Position numbers and translations under genes: made by a program. The notes under the pieces were generated by a model, which was not told the DNA's origin, made no database searches, and saw only the letters and a program-made list of their open reading frames with translations. Of a DNA stretch of 64,000 nt, positions 10,086 through 21,192 are shown in pieces. Source of the DNA: Turnera subulata (taxonomy: Eukaryota; Streptophyta; Magnoliopsida; Malpighiales; Passifloraceae); NCBI GenBank assembly GCA_028386065.3, contig JAKUCV010005608.1, forward strand, positions 29,708 through 93,707, written 5' to 3'. Positions within the stretch are counted from its first letter, which is position 1. The number at the start of each line of letters is the position of its first letter.

Positions 10086-11300
10086 ATCGACTGCATAGAG
10101 AGACAATAACAAGTGCAGATAACAAAACTGACATTCAAACCAAGAAGAAAGGAGAAACATCTGTATTACTGGACATCTACCCTAGATTCCTAAGGAAATT
10201 GACTCTGAAAATATGAATATTTAACCAAGAAAAGATGGTTACTTTTGTTTGGAAGGTTGAATGAAATGCATGCCTATAGCCATGCGCATGGGCTCCCTTC
10301 GCTGGGATATAGCTTCCACCACTATTTGAGAAACACAAAACAAAAACATCAAACACCATTCTCCATCAGATAAAACAGAACAAGGAGATGATATAACACC
10401 GAGGCATCTCTTGAACACTTGTCACATTAGTGCTAGCTCCAAGCCAGAACAGTTGTTGTTCTGGTTTTGTTCCAACTATTGACCTCTTGTACCTGCCAAT
10501 TTCCAGATATGCAGGTTATGGTCAATCAATGCTTGCTGCCGCGCTGCATGTAAATGAGCTATCTAGGCGCCTTAAGGTAGTTGGAGGCTCTAGTTCTTGT
10601 TTTTTTGTTCAGTGGAAGTGTCTAGAAGAATTGGGATTCGTAGATACCAAATCTCGGTTGTTGGTCAACCTGGTAATTGAAGCTATTACTCAATAAAAGG
10701 GTTTCTGGATCATTGGCCCTGATGAATTTTGCAATGATCAAACATGTATCAATAAATATTCTACAGGCTTATGTTTTTATAGAGATGGTACCTCATGTTT
10801 TGAAACAAGTGTGACCGATTTCTGAATATGTCTTGTTAGTGTCCTCACATGCCCTTTAGCATATTGAAAACCTTTCTCTCCTGCCTCACTATTGTGGAAC
10901 AACTATTGCCACTATCAAGAAGTGGAGGTGGGTCGAGAATCACACATATCCCACAGCATCTAAGTAATTGCAAATTCTTTTTGCAGTGAGATATGCTTGT
11001 TGGCTTCATTATGCAGATCGCGCTAGTGTTGTGTAATTTCATGACTTCAAGTTTGTGATACCATTTTAACCTTATATTATTGGGGGGCTAAGTTGGATTC
11101 TCCAAAAGTTACCGGGGCATATCATTTTCTAGCCTTGGGCGAAACTGCTTTTGAAATTGCATTCAAGGAGAAGCAGAATTCTACTGGAAGTATATATATC
11201 TGTTCTGCTAGGTTATTTATGATGAGGTTGAAGAAATTGGGACAAGAGGAGAAAAAGAAAAACAAGAATATTGTCATAATATTAGTTTTTCATTATTAAT
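10086..11300. other. non-coding stretch with an unrecognised gene-like fragment
   Basis: Frames at 10430-10696 and 11093-11299 (including VTGAYHFLALGETAFEI) look protein-like in composition, but I do not recognise a family. The 10985-11235 part recurs at 21640-21870 with about 90% identity, so it belongs to a small duplicated segment. No intron-exon structure could be assembled. Confidence 0.35.
10985..11235 (+). repeat. 250 bp segment duplicated at 21640-21870
   Basis: Both copies share GAGATATGCTTGTTGG, CGGATCGCGCTA or CAGATCGCGCTA, AAGTTGGATTCTCCAAAAG and AGCAGAATTCTACTGGAA in the same order and spacing. Small substitutions break the shared frame in the second copy. Source gene unknown. 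Confidence 0.85.
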
Positions 11301-12140
11301 TATTCAGTGTGGCAGACCTTGTTTTCTTTGACTTAAAACTATGGATGGAGGGATGGAGTTGATGCAGTGGTATAGTTTGTACTTAAATTTGGATCAAGAG
11401 CTTCTCTTTTACCCTAGTAACGATAAAATTACTTTGCGGCTCATTTTTAATTGGATATGTTCACCTAGTGTACCTGGAAATCAAATGGGAGATGAAAATG
11501 AACTTGGAATTAAATAAATCACAGAATCTGGAAAATTATAGTGTCTAATTAATGTCATAAACCTCATCTTCCACAACAAGGGTGCATAGGGAAGGCCAGG
11601 AGAGTGGGAATCTGAGATTGGAATTGCTCAATTCGACGTAAACATACGGAGTTTAAGTTTGGCTTGCCCCTAATGGTTGCTGGGTTGAATACCAGTCTAT
11701 TGACAGAAAATGCAGGAGGTTATTCAGTTAAGCTTTTCAGTTCAGAATTGCAATGCACACAACACTCTTCCGCACAGATTCATAATGTATATAGATCAGG
11801 TCTGGGGAAAAAGCAGTAGCTGTAGGGGGTTATTGTCATAATATTGGTTCACAAAAAGCATTTGTTTTGCTCAGTGTTTAGAAGAAACAGTAATGTAATA
11901 ATTTGTAATTTGTAACATCCAAGATCTGATGTACTTGCTACAAAAGAAGTATCCAATGTAAATGGAGATAATGTTAAAGATAATGCATGCATTGAGGTAG
12001 TGTATTATATTTACTTGCCTCAAAATTATTAAAAAAAAAAGGCTAATTCTGTCTATTACATTATAGTTTTTTTTTTGATGGGTATAAATCATACATTGAT
12101 GGAAAGACTTTAACTTTACGAACTAAATTATAATAATCTA
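11301..12140. other. AT-rich non-coding stretch
   Basis: No recognisable gene, RNA or element. Two homopolymer runs lie at about 12032 (A) and 12068 (T) without flanking direct repeats. Confidence 0.5.
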
Positions 12141-12147
12141 TATTATA

Positions 12148-12885
12148 CATTAAAGTTGGTGCTAGAGAGTTTTGGGACGTGACACTTAGCACATCCTAAA
12201 ACAACCTTGCCCCAACTTTAATATGTGTTCTTTAAAAACAGAAACTAATGGCAACTTGCTATCAGCCAAATAAATTTTTTTTTGGTAAATGGAGATATAT
12301 TAAACTGAAGTTACACTGTGACTTCCCTGTGAACCTTTGCTCCCACAGCATCGGCCACAATGGATGGGATGCAATGGTCAGGTGGTACAGCTAAAGTTAC
12401 AAAAATACCATCAACAGAGAGACTGTGTTTGGCCAATTTATCAGCCATAAAGTTGCATTCCCGGTAGGCATGTTATGTCCACGGTCGCCTCAGGAAGGCG
12501 TGGATCCAATCCATCAGGACATGTCTAGATCCTCTCGAGCTATTATTTAGGTGCGAAATAACTTCCATGCTGTCAACCTCGATGATAAGTTGCGGAATTC
12601 CTAAGCTCCAGGCGTAGCATAGTGAGGCTTTGTAAAGGGTGTTGTGCCTTTCTCATCATCCCTTATCGATCAATTTTTTTTACTATACATTAAAGTTAGT
12701 GCAAGAGAGTTTTTGGACGTCACACATGGCACATCCTAAAACAACCTTGCACCAACTTTAATGTGTGTTCTTTAAAAACAGAAATTAATGGCAACTTGCT
12801 GTCAAGCAAATAAATTGAAATGAGGCTTTGTAACGGATGTTGTGCCTTTCTCATCATAATACCCTTATCAATCAATTTGTTTTTC
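12148..12885. repeat. tandemly duplicated unit, first copy carrying a LINE insert
   Basis: The segment at 12150-12270 recurs at 12690-12815, and the segment at 12625-12675 recurs at 12824-12885, in the same order. Each first segment begins ATTAAAGTTGGTGC or ATTAAAGTTAGTGC and has its inverse (CAACTTTAAT) about 65 bp later, a MITE-like palindrome. The second unit lacks the LINE fragment and approximates the empty site. Confidence 0.7.
12274..12625 (-). mobile_element. 5'-truncated LINE, RNase H end and poly(A) tail
   Basis: On the minus strand the last coding part resembles a plant LINE RNase H domain ending (NATLWLINWPNT in one frame; FMADKLAKHSLSVDG in another). It is followed by a 3' end ...CATTTACC and a short A run (T run at 12277-12284). 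The reading frame is broken. The insertion lies inside the first copy of the duplicated unit. Confidence 0.6.
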
Positions 12886-13126
12886 CTGTCAAAATATTTT
12901 CCAACTGCATCCTCGAAGGTAGTTTTTTACAATATATTATTTATATTTTTAGACATAATTAATATATTTTTAGAATCATAATAAACATAGTTTAAAATAT
13001 TTGATATATTTTGGATATTTTTTGTATTAATAGGAGGATAATTTTTTCCGCCGAAGATGACAAATTATTTTTGGTACGCTAAACACCTTAAATACGTACG
13101 AAATGATTATCCAATGCCAAATCAAT

Positions 13127-13220
13127 CTATTACTATATATTAAAGCACAATTCTAATTCTGGTGAGGACACCTGACTTTTTCAGCGCTGACACGTGGCAC
13201 ATTTGAGTTAGGCTTATGTG
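13127..13220 (+). mobile_element. possible Helitron or MITE terminus
   Basis: TCTATTACTATATATTAAAGCAC resembles the TC-starting, ATTAAAGCA-containing 5' ends of many plant Helitrons. I did not find a matching CTRR end with hairpin, so the call is tentative. Confidence 0.2.
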
Positions 13221-13642
13221 AGCCAAGTTAGGTTATTATGTCAATTAATTAATGTGAAACGAAATGACTCATAGAGTACCCAAACATAATGATAAGAAGT
13301 CAATTAATTTGTCAATATATACAATTCACACGAATGGCAGGAAATTTCTTTGCCAACTTCGCTAATAATAATTAGCGCACTCCTGTTACAATAAATATAT
13401 CAACATTGAAGTTTGCATCTCTGTAAAGTGTGAAACGGCCAAATTTAAGTTGAAATATATTAAATCCTACTTCTTGATCTTCCTTTGCTTCCGGGGTTCT
13501 GGAAAGGCACCGGTACTGGAACCGAAACAAATAGATTCACCAGCACGATTGTTTAGCAAAAATTTAACATTTAATTAAGTTTAAATACATAAAGGAAAAT
13601 GGAGAAGTTTCCCAATTATGGAGTTTCCAAAGACATACCTTT

Positions 13643-13664
13643 CTTGTTCCTAAAAAAAAAAAAA
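13643..13664 (+). mobile_element. poly(A) micro-insertion, 22 nt
   Basis: CTTGTTCCT followed by 13 A is flanked by the direct repeat AAAGACATACCTTT (13629-13642 and 13665-13678, 14 bp). Confidence 0.75.
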
Positions 13665-14052
13665 AAAGACATACCTTTTTTTAAGAATCCTCTTGCATTA
13701 AAGTTGGCAGTTTTAATGATTGGAATACCAATCAGGTGATGATCTCTTCAATAAAAATGGGACATCAAATTCACTGCAAATCAACAACTAACAACCGGAT
13801 GATGAGAATGCATTATTAAACTTTAAATAAATTTAAATGCAGAAAAAAGCAAGAGTCACATACATCCTTACATAAAATTAATTATATACATATTTCTTGA
13901 AAACTAAAGGTCGCATAAATTTATTATTTCAATCATTTTTTTTTTTTGATACTAACGATGATTTTATTGATGAATGATATATGTACAGGAAACAGAAGGA
14001 AGCGCAGTATCAGAGTAAAACAGAGAGCAAAAAGACAGCAAACAGTTAAACA

Positions 14053-17000
14053 CTAATGGCAAGCTAGCAGATTGAGATTTCTATATAGGGCCTTCCAATT
14101 TTTTATTGTCTCCGAGTTAGAGATGACAGATGAGGAGCTGTAAGGAAAATTGGGCTGTGCAGCCTTGATCCACGCAGTAACATTCACAAGGGCGAGATCG
14201 AAAACTCTATCCATATCAGCGGCAACATTGGAGAACACTCTTCTATTCCTTTCCAACCAAATAGACCAGAGGGTGGCATAGGCAATGGAGGACCATAAGG
14301 GGCGACAGGAACTAAATGGGGAAGCAAAAGACCATTGGAATAAAAAATCTTCCAGAGTAGCAGGCAAACAGCACTGAATCCCCCACCAGCGACAAAACTT
14401 GCACCAAAGGCGCCAAATCACAGGGCACAACAGCAAAATATGGTCTCTAGATTCTAAGCAGGAAGAACAGAATGTGCATATAGACACAGCCAAAGGTATA
14501 ATACCACGATACCTGAGCACATCCTTGGTAGGAATACCATTGTTCAGAGCTAACCAAAGCCAACACTCGATTTTGAAGGGAGACAAAGATAGCCATACAT
14601 AAGGTTTGCGACGCTGAACTGCAGATTGCATGTAGAGAAACTTCCGACCTTCAGACACAGAGTAATCAATGGCGTGGTTTGTGAACCAGGACCAACAATC
14701 ATCATGGGTTGGATGTAGGGTGAATGCAGAAACAATCTGGACCAAGGAGTTGAGGTCCTCGGCCTCCCAATCGCGAAGACGCCGTTGCCATAAACCTGTC
14801 CATCTTGTCCTGTTGGAATCATTAACCTCGAGACAGTCAGCGACCAAGAGATCCACTGAAGAGGATATAGAGAATAGATGCGGGAACAGGTTCATGAAGG
14901 GACCTCTTCCCGACCAATCATCTTGCCAAAATAAAGCACCGCGACCATTGCCAATCATTATGCGAGCACCACGAACCAGGGGAAGAACAAACTGTTGATT
15001 GCCACCTGCAGAAGAAACAATGTCCCGTCATAAGTGGGATGCCTTCTGAAGATTGAAGATAGGAGTCAGGCCCGGGGAAAGAGAGCTGCATTTAGCATTA
15101 ATTATGGCTTTCCAATCCTTATCTGAAGGCTGTAAAAAAATACCAAAACCATTTAAAAAGCAAACATTGGTTCAAATAATGCAAATCAATAATTCCCATG
15201 CCGCGGCAAGACTTCGGAAGGGCAATATATTTCCAAGCCACTAAGCAAACCTTCCTAGACTTTTCTAAACCATTCCAAAAGAAGGAATGCTGAATACTAA
15301 TGATCTTCTTAGTAACAACAATAGGAGCCCGGAATAAAGACATGTAGTCTATAGGAAGTCCGCTCAAAACAGACTTGATGAGTGTCACTCTACCCCCAAC
15401 AAGTGCTTCCCTTTCCAAGCTTTGAGCTTGCAAGAGAACTTGTCCAACACTGGCCTCCAAGCATCAACTCTCCTCATGTTTGCGCCTAGAGGGTAACCAA
15501 GATAGATGAAAGGAAAATTGTCCACACGACTATGAAGCATGTTTGCTAAATCAGAAACCTGATTTTGGTTCAAGCCGATTCCGAGCACACTGCTCTTGAA
15601 GTAATTGATGCTAAGGCCCGAGAGAGCTTCAAAAACACTTAGGCATCGCTTGAGATTTAACAAATAGTGAGGGTCAGTAGGAGAGAAGAGGATGGTATCA
15701 TCTGCATATTGGAGGACTGAGATGGGAATGCCGTGAACAGAAACCTCTTTAATAAACTCCAAAGAATTAGCTCTTGAAAGGATACTAGGGAGGCCTTCAG
15801 CAGCAATGTTGAAGAAAAACAGGGTGAGGGGATCACCCTGCTTCAAACCCCTGCCCATCACAAATTCTTTAGTCGGAGAGCCATTTATCAGAACCGCCAA
15901 GGACGATGAGGAAAGACATTCTAGAATCCAGCTTCTCCATTTCAGCCCAAAACCCATGGGAGCCAACACATCCATCAAATAACTCCATTCGACAGAATCG
16001 AACGCCTTCCTGAAGTCAAGCTTCCATACGGTGGCTTTAGCCTTCTCCTTCCGTAATGAGTGGACGACTTCACTGGCCAAAAGAGCGCAGTCCATGATGT
16101 TTCTACCTTTGATGAAGGCAGATTGTTGGGAACCTATAACTTCAGGCAGCACTCTCTTCAGTCTCAAAGCCAGGAGCTTTGACACTATTTTATACAAGCC
16201 ATTCACAAGCGTAATAGGCCTAAAGTCGTCGAAGCATTCTGCACCAGATTTCTTAGCAATAATGGTCTTCAAGGTAGAATTTGCTCCTTTGGGTAACCTG
16301 GCTGAATCAAAGAAGTGAGTAATCATATCAAATACGTCAGATTTAATCAAATCCCAGCTGCGCTTGTAGAAAGAAAAGGGGAAACCATCAGGCCCGGGAG
16401 CCTTTGAACTATCAAAACTCCAAACAGCGGCCTTGACTTCCTCCAAAGTGAAAGGCTTCTCAAGATCTTCCGCACTAGATGGATCAAATTGGCGAAAATG
16501 GATGCTGCCGATAGATGGTCTGCGAATATTACTGCGGGCATACAAATTTGAGAAAAAATCGTGCGCCTTCTCCTTCACGATTGCAGGATCTGAAAACATC
16601 TGATCATTATGGGTAATATGGACAATCCTGTTTTTCCGGCCCCGAACACAAGCCGAGAGATGAAAGAATCTGGTATTCTTGTCTCCCAAGCGGCACCATC
16701 TAATTCTTGATTTCTGACGCCAAATGGATTCTGATTGCATCTGTTTCAGAGTGAGATCAGCCTTCAAATCAGCCACTTTTGAAAGCTCAGTAGGAGAAAG
16801 GTCCCTGGATTCAGCTGCTAGGTCTAGATCATCCAGATCCCTCTGAATGGATTGAATGGAAAGCGAGACATTCCGGAACACATTCTTGTTCCACCGAGCC
16901 AGTAGCCTACGCAGAACACTAAATTTCTTCAAGAGACAGAACTTATTTGAGAATAGGTTGCATGCTTCACTCCACATACGGGCAATAACATCCATAAAGT

Positions 17001-17814
17001 TAGGGAAATCCCACCAAGTGGACGAGAACCTAAAAGGTTTGATCCCCCAATTTTGAGAGTCCTGGACTAGAATTAATGGACAACGATCAGAGTTTTGCTT
17101 ACTACCCGCTTTGAGTCGCAGAAACGGGAAGAGAATCGACCAGTCACCCTCTGCGAAGACTCTATCCAATTTACTAGCGGCTTTGTAGTTCCCCCAAGTG
17201 AATTGACGATCCGACAGACCAAACTCCATGAGATTCAGATTCTGAATGAACTGCCTGAAAGCATCAGCCCCTCTTTTGAAAACACGCATACTTTTAAGGT
17301 CTGAGGCATGGAGAGTTTCGTTGAAATCTCCCAAGATCAACCAAGGGTGTGGGAATGAAGACTTGAGAGAAATTAACTCACTGAACATCTGAATGCGAGC
17401 CTCAGTCTCAAAATCACCATAGACGCCGCAAATAGAAATCCAGTGACCAGAAGAAATACAGGTGCCGTCAAGAATAACCTAATTATGCGAAGACTTAGCA
17501 TGGGACATCATGAAGAAATCACAGTTCCAAATAAATAAGAGGCCACCAGACCTGCCTCTTGCATCAACGGATCGAAACTCGATATTCCCGGGTCCCCAAA
17601 CCTTATGACAGAAAGGCAAATCCACCCTACTACACTTGGTTTCACATAGGAAAAGAAAATTTGCTTGAGATTGTTGCACAAGGTTACGCTCCTGGGTCTG
17701 CTTAAGAGAGGAGCAGATACCTCTAATGTTCCAAGAGATGATGCAAAACATGGGAAGGATGACTAAACACACTAGGAATGAGCAGCCTAAACCACCATTC
17801 TGGAGGAGGTCCAA
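14053..17814 (-). pseudogene. LINE ORF2: endonuclease, reverse transcriptase, zf-RVT
   Basis: Domains on the minus strand in order: endonuclease (IISWNIRGICSS, FLCETK, LILGDFNETL) at 17750-17000; reverse transcriptase at about 16450-15560 with GPDGFPFSFYKRSW, FIKGRNI, LKQGDPLT and the catalytic YADD in SVLQYADDTILFS; a thumb segment continuing in another frame at 15119-15460; and the zinc-binding zf-RVT domain CTFCSSCLESRDHILLLC at about 14480-14430. The stop between endonuclease and RT and the later frameshift make it defective. The 667-codon central frame is otherwise well preserved, which suggests moderate age. Confidence 0.9.
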
Positions 17815-19390
17815 TCCACAGCCTCTTTCTCGACCAGACTAGCGATAAGGTGATCATTATCTTCCAAGGCGGCGGAGCGATCCCAGCCCACCTGGTCCCC
17901 AATCCTATTGGTCTCCTCTACTTCAATAGAATTGAAAGAGACTACAATGCAATCAAGGGAGGCATCGGTGAAGGCAGTCTTTCTGTTGACTCTGTGAATG
18001 TTCGAATCGCAGATAGACAATCTCCTTTCAGGGGTAGAAATAACGCTCCCAGTTTTAGAAAGGAAGCGTCTCTTCTTCAGCGGACCCTGGAGACCCATAT
18101 TTGACAAAATCGCCATCACTTTCCTCTCAATGTGAGATTGCAACCTTGGGAAAGAGGGGACAGAATGCGGCTTAGCGGCGCACAACCAATGGGATAATTT
18201 TTGGATTATTGGGCGCAAGTTGAAGGGATCCTCGGATGCCGAAGCGTCAGCCTCATCTGATTGGACCATTGTTGGCTGTGAATCAGAAGAACGATGCAAA
18301 TATCGGGGATATATAGGAGACAGCGTGTGACGCAATAGGGTCTTTGGGTTGATGGCTAGATGACGCGCCGCCGTCGTCAAGGTTGGTGATGTGAGTTTGA
18401 AGAGAAGACCACTCCCAATCAAGGGGTTCATATTGAGTTTCAACGATGCCAATCTCATGGTGGATACCACCGATAGAAATAGAAAGAACACAGTTGATGA
18501 ACTGTACCGATGTTGTCAATATGAGGTTCTCAGCGACGTCCAAACGAGCACTGCTTTTAGACTCACTACTCCAATCAACCATGCAGCCAAACCTAGAGGA
18601 TAGGACCTTGAAGAAGTCCTCAGACCAGGCATAAGGTGGTGTTCCTTTGATAGGCGGTTAGAGGAATCGTCACCGGCACTCCAGGTTCTGAAAATATTAA
18701 ACAAACCATCTACAAAGGAAGACTTAATTTCAGTTGCACCATATAGAAACTCCTTGGAATGAAACTTGAAGAGAAAGGAAACACCACCGATGGGTATGAC
18801 CTTTTCAAGACCAGATAACTTAGTCAACGATAAGGAAGATAAACTGGCAAAGGGCATTGGGGACTTCAACACGCCATATGCGCATCTATCGAGCCACTGA
18901 GGGCTAGCTAGCATTCTTGGGGATGAAGGCCTGACCTTAGGAAGATCGATGTTGGCAGCCGAGGAGGGTTATTCAACGAACCCACAGCCTCAGCAAAAGA
19001 TTTAGGGGCAGGGGCAGAGCTGCTGAAAGGACCAGGGACAGCCTTAAAACCATTTGCGTTTGGCATGGGAGTGCAGAGTGTTTGAGAATTCCGACGGCCT
19101 CTGGCGACAGAAGCCTCAAGTGAAGCACCATCCACCTGAAGTGCAACGATACGTTGGACTAGGTCATGAGTAGGGGTGTTGTTCTTGAAGCGAACAAAAG
19201 CATAGCGATTACCGTTCCTGTTCAGTTTCTGAGGGATGAAGATATCCATGACATCACCAAACCTCGACATGACTAGGTGAAGGTCCGTACGTAGGCAACC
19301 AACGATCAGGGAAGTTCGCCACATAGAGAGTGGTAATCAGGTTGGTATCAATGGCCCCTTGGATGGTTTTACGGCTCCATTTCGAAAAGT
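17787..19390 (-). pseudogene. LINE ORF1, RRM-like nucleic-acid-binding protein, frameshifted
   Basis: The start region reads TNLITTLYVANFPD and, after a frameshift near 19290, FGDVMDIFIPQKLNRNG and YAFVRFKNN, which match the RNP motifs of the RRM in plant L1 ORF1 proteins. Further frames cover the middle (FVDGLFNIFRTWS) and C-terminal part. At least three frame changes are needed to link them. ORF1 proteins coat LINE RNA; this copy is inactive. Confidence 0.75.
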
Positions 19391-19639
19391 GAAGAGGCTT
19401 AGGATTGTGAGGTAAGGGTGCGGTTTGGAAAAGTGTTTGGGGTTGGTGGTAGAGGATGATGGAGGTGAAGGTAAGTGGAGACGGCGGCTATATATGAGGG
19501 TGAGGGAGCGGTAGGAGTCTGCCTGGAAGACCAGGAGACATGGGTTGCGAAAGAAGGGGTTGAGAGGAAAACATAACTATCTATTATCTCGATTGTAGTT
19601 AAAAGCAATGTTAAAAACCCTAGTTTTCAATCCTCTTGA

Positions 19640-20200
19640 TGAAACTTTAGAGCGGGGGCGGATCTAGAAAGAATCCGTTATCTTTTGTTAGAGTTAGGGG
19701 TTAGAGTTAGGGGGTGAGACCACTAATCTAAGACTTAAGTTATGATATTTTTCTAGGATCTTACATAAAAAATAAATCCTAGGGGGCCTGCCACCTGCTT
19801 GCCCCTAGTAATCACGGTAGTCCGGCCACTAATACAATAACCTTTTTGTGTCAGAATCATAATTCTTCATCCGATGTTCTTTGTGTTCATACTGTTCTTG
19901 AGTTTCTGAAAAAATTTCAAAATTTATGCAGCTAGTTTCTACCTTGCTGCGGTTCTATTTGGCGATTTGATGAAAATAGCAGAGAACACGCAGTACAAAA
20001 GAAAACCTGGTTTATGCTTTCATATGCAAGTGTTAAAAACTGTCCCGCCACTCTTTTCCAAACAAAATACAAATATAATTTCATCTTGATGCCAACTAGG
20101 CAGAAATAGCACAACGAAATACAGAAAACTCATCAACTCAGTATAATGTTTTGTACATCCATATATACAACAGAAGAAGGGAATGATTTGTTTATTAATT
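19640..20200. other. non-coding stretch between LINE and the 20.2 kb gene copy
   Basis: No gene or element recognised. Two copies of GTTAGAGTTAGGGG occur in tandem near 19690. Confidence 0.5.
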
Positions 20201-20206
20201 CTAATT

Positions 20207-20617
20207 CTATTTATTTTTCATTAACTTAATACGTTCTGGCTGTACTTCCATCATGAAGCATCCATTTGGCAACTCCATGCCGATGTGAACTTTGAGTTGG
20301 ACTAGATTCTTACATAATCCGAGTTCAATCTCAGATCCAAATACGCCGCCTTGCAGCTTTTCGTGGATCTTCAAGAAATAAAGCAAGCCGAGTATATATG
20401 TTCAAGTACAATGCTATTTTTCATTCTCGATTAGCATAAAAAAAAATTAGTGCCCCAACAGAGTTTCAAAATTTTAGAAAGGAAGAAAAGAAAAAACACA
20501 TTGAATACCTCATGGCAGTTAGGAGTATCAAACGGAGGAACCCCGCAGAGGATACAATCCTGATAGAAAATGTGCCTTTAAAGAAACCACAGGATCATCA
20601 GGTATTACATTCATAAC

Positions 20618-20650
<33 letters not shown>

Positions 20651-20905
20651 GATGCAAGTAAAACAATAAAACCCATAACATACCTCGCTGCAGCTAGAGG
20701 TACAATCTGGCAAAACAAGAAACCAAATTTCAGAAAATTTTGTACAGAAGAGATAAAATATACTTCTATTTCTCTAACTAAACAAGAATGAAGACTTACC
20801 AAAGTTTTCTGGTAGATCATTAATCCGACAATTGAAACTCTTAGCCACCACACCATCTGTGCTTCTTCTTCTCCTTCATCCTCCTCGTGCTCTAATGTGA
20901 TCATG
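20207..20905 (-). pseudogene. copy 1 of the SFKxWINDLPES small gene family, possibly still a gene
   Basis: Minus strand, with a TATA box GCTATAAATAATGG near 21030 and a start MITLEHEEDEGEEE at 20905. The conserved SFNCRINDLPENF segment lies before a GT donor near 20805, but one base out of frame with the ATG. Downstream pieces include GVPPFDTPNCHE (about 20513-20560, followed by GT) and a last exon at 20207 to about 20365 with GGVFGSEIELGLCKNLVQLK, then MELPNGCFMMEVQPERIKL and a stop. I do not recognise the family. The LxxCxNLVxLxV pattern is vaguely leucine-rich-repeat-like. Confidence 0.45.
20625..20650 (+). repeat. AT/AG dinucleotide microsatellite
   Basis: A run of TA repeats followed by GA repeats within an intron of the 20.2-20.9 kb gene copy. 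Confidence 0.9.
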
Positions 20906-21154
20906 ATGGTATGTGGCGAGGTGGTTTGGGATGGAGTTGTTAGAAAAGATTGCTGGTATATAAGTAGAGAGGCGTAGAATCCAGTGCCTAAGGATAGGGT
21001 GTATGGCAATTTAGACTTCTTGTAACCATTATTTATAGCCAACAAAATTCATCCTGTGTACTTCTCAATCAAGGACATATGGAAACCACGCCCGCTCCAA
21101 ATGTATGAGTAGAATCTGCGGGTTGTTGTCTTTTTAGGGAAATTTTTAATTGCT

Positions 21155-21175
21155 TTTTTTTTTTTTTTGAGGGAA
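21155..21175 (-). mobile_element. poly(A) micro-insertion, about 21 nt
   Basis: On the minus strand TTCCCTC is followed by about 14 A. It is flanked by the direct repeat GGAAATTTTTAATTGCT (21138-21154 and 21176-21192, 17 bp). Confidence 0.8.
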
Positions 21176-21192
21176 GGAAATTTTTAATTGCT

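Larger units (their letters stand above)
12890..13926. other. AT-rich non-coding stretch
   Basis: Apart from the possible Helitron end and one micro-insertion at 13643, nothing is recognised here. Confidence 0.5.
13935..19624 (-). mobile_element. near full-length L1-type LINE, inactivated
   Basis: The element runs on the minus strand from about 19624 to a poly(A) tail (T run from 13936). The candidate target duplication TTTCAATC lies at 13927-13934 and 19625-19632. It carries a decayed ORF1 with an RRM-like segment and an ORF2 with endonuclease, reverse transcriptase and the C-terminal zinc-binding domain. ORF2 has a stop near 17478, a frameshift near 15400 and a disrupted segment at 15000-15118, so it cannot encode a full protein. 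It ends without an RNase H domain, unlike the LINE copy at 40.4 kb. Confidence 0.85.

Noticed and set aside
20438..20455. Further poly(A) micro-insertion (CAT plus nine A)
   Set aside because: The flanking repeat is only ATTAG (5 bp), too short to separate from chance.
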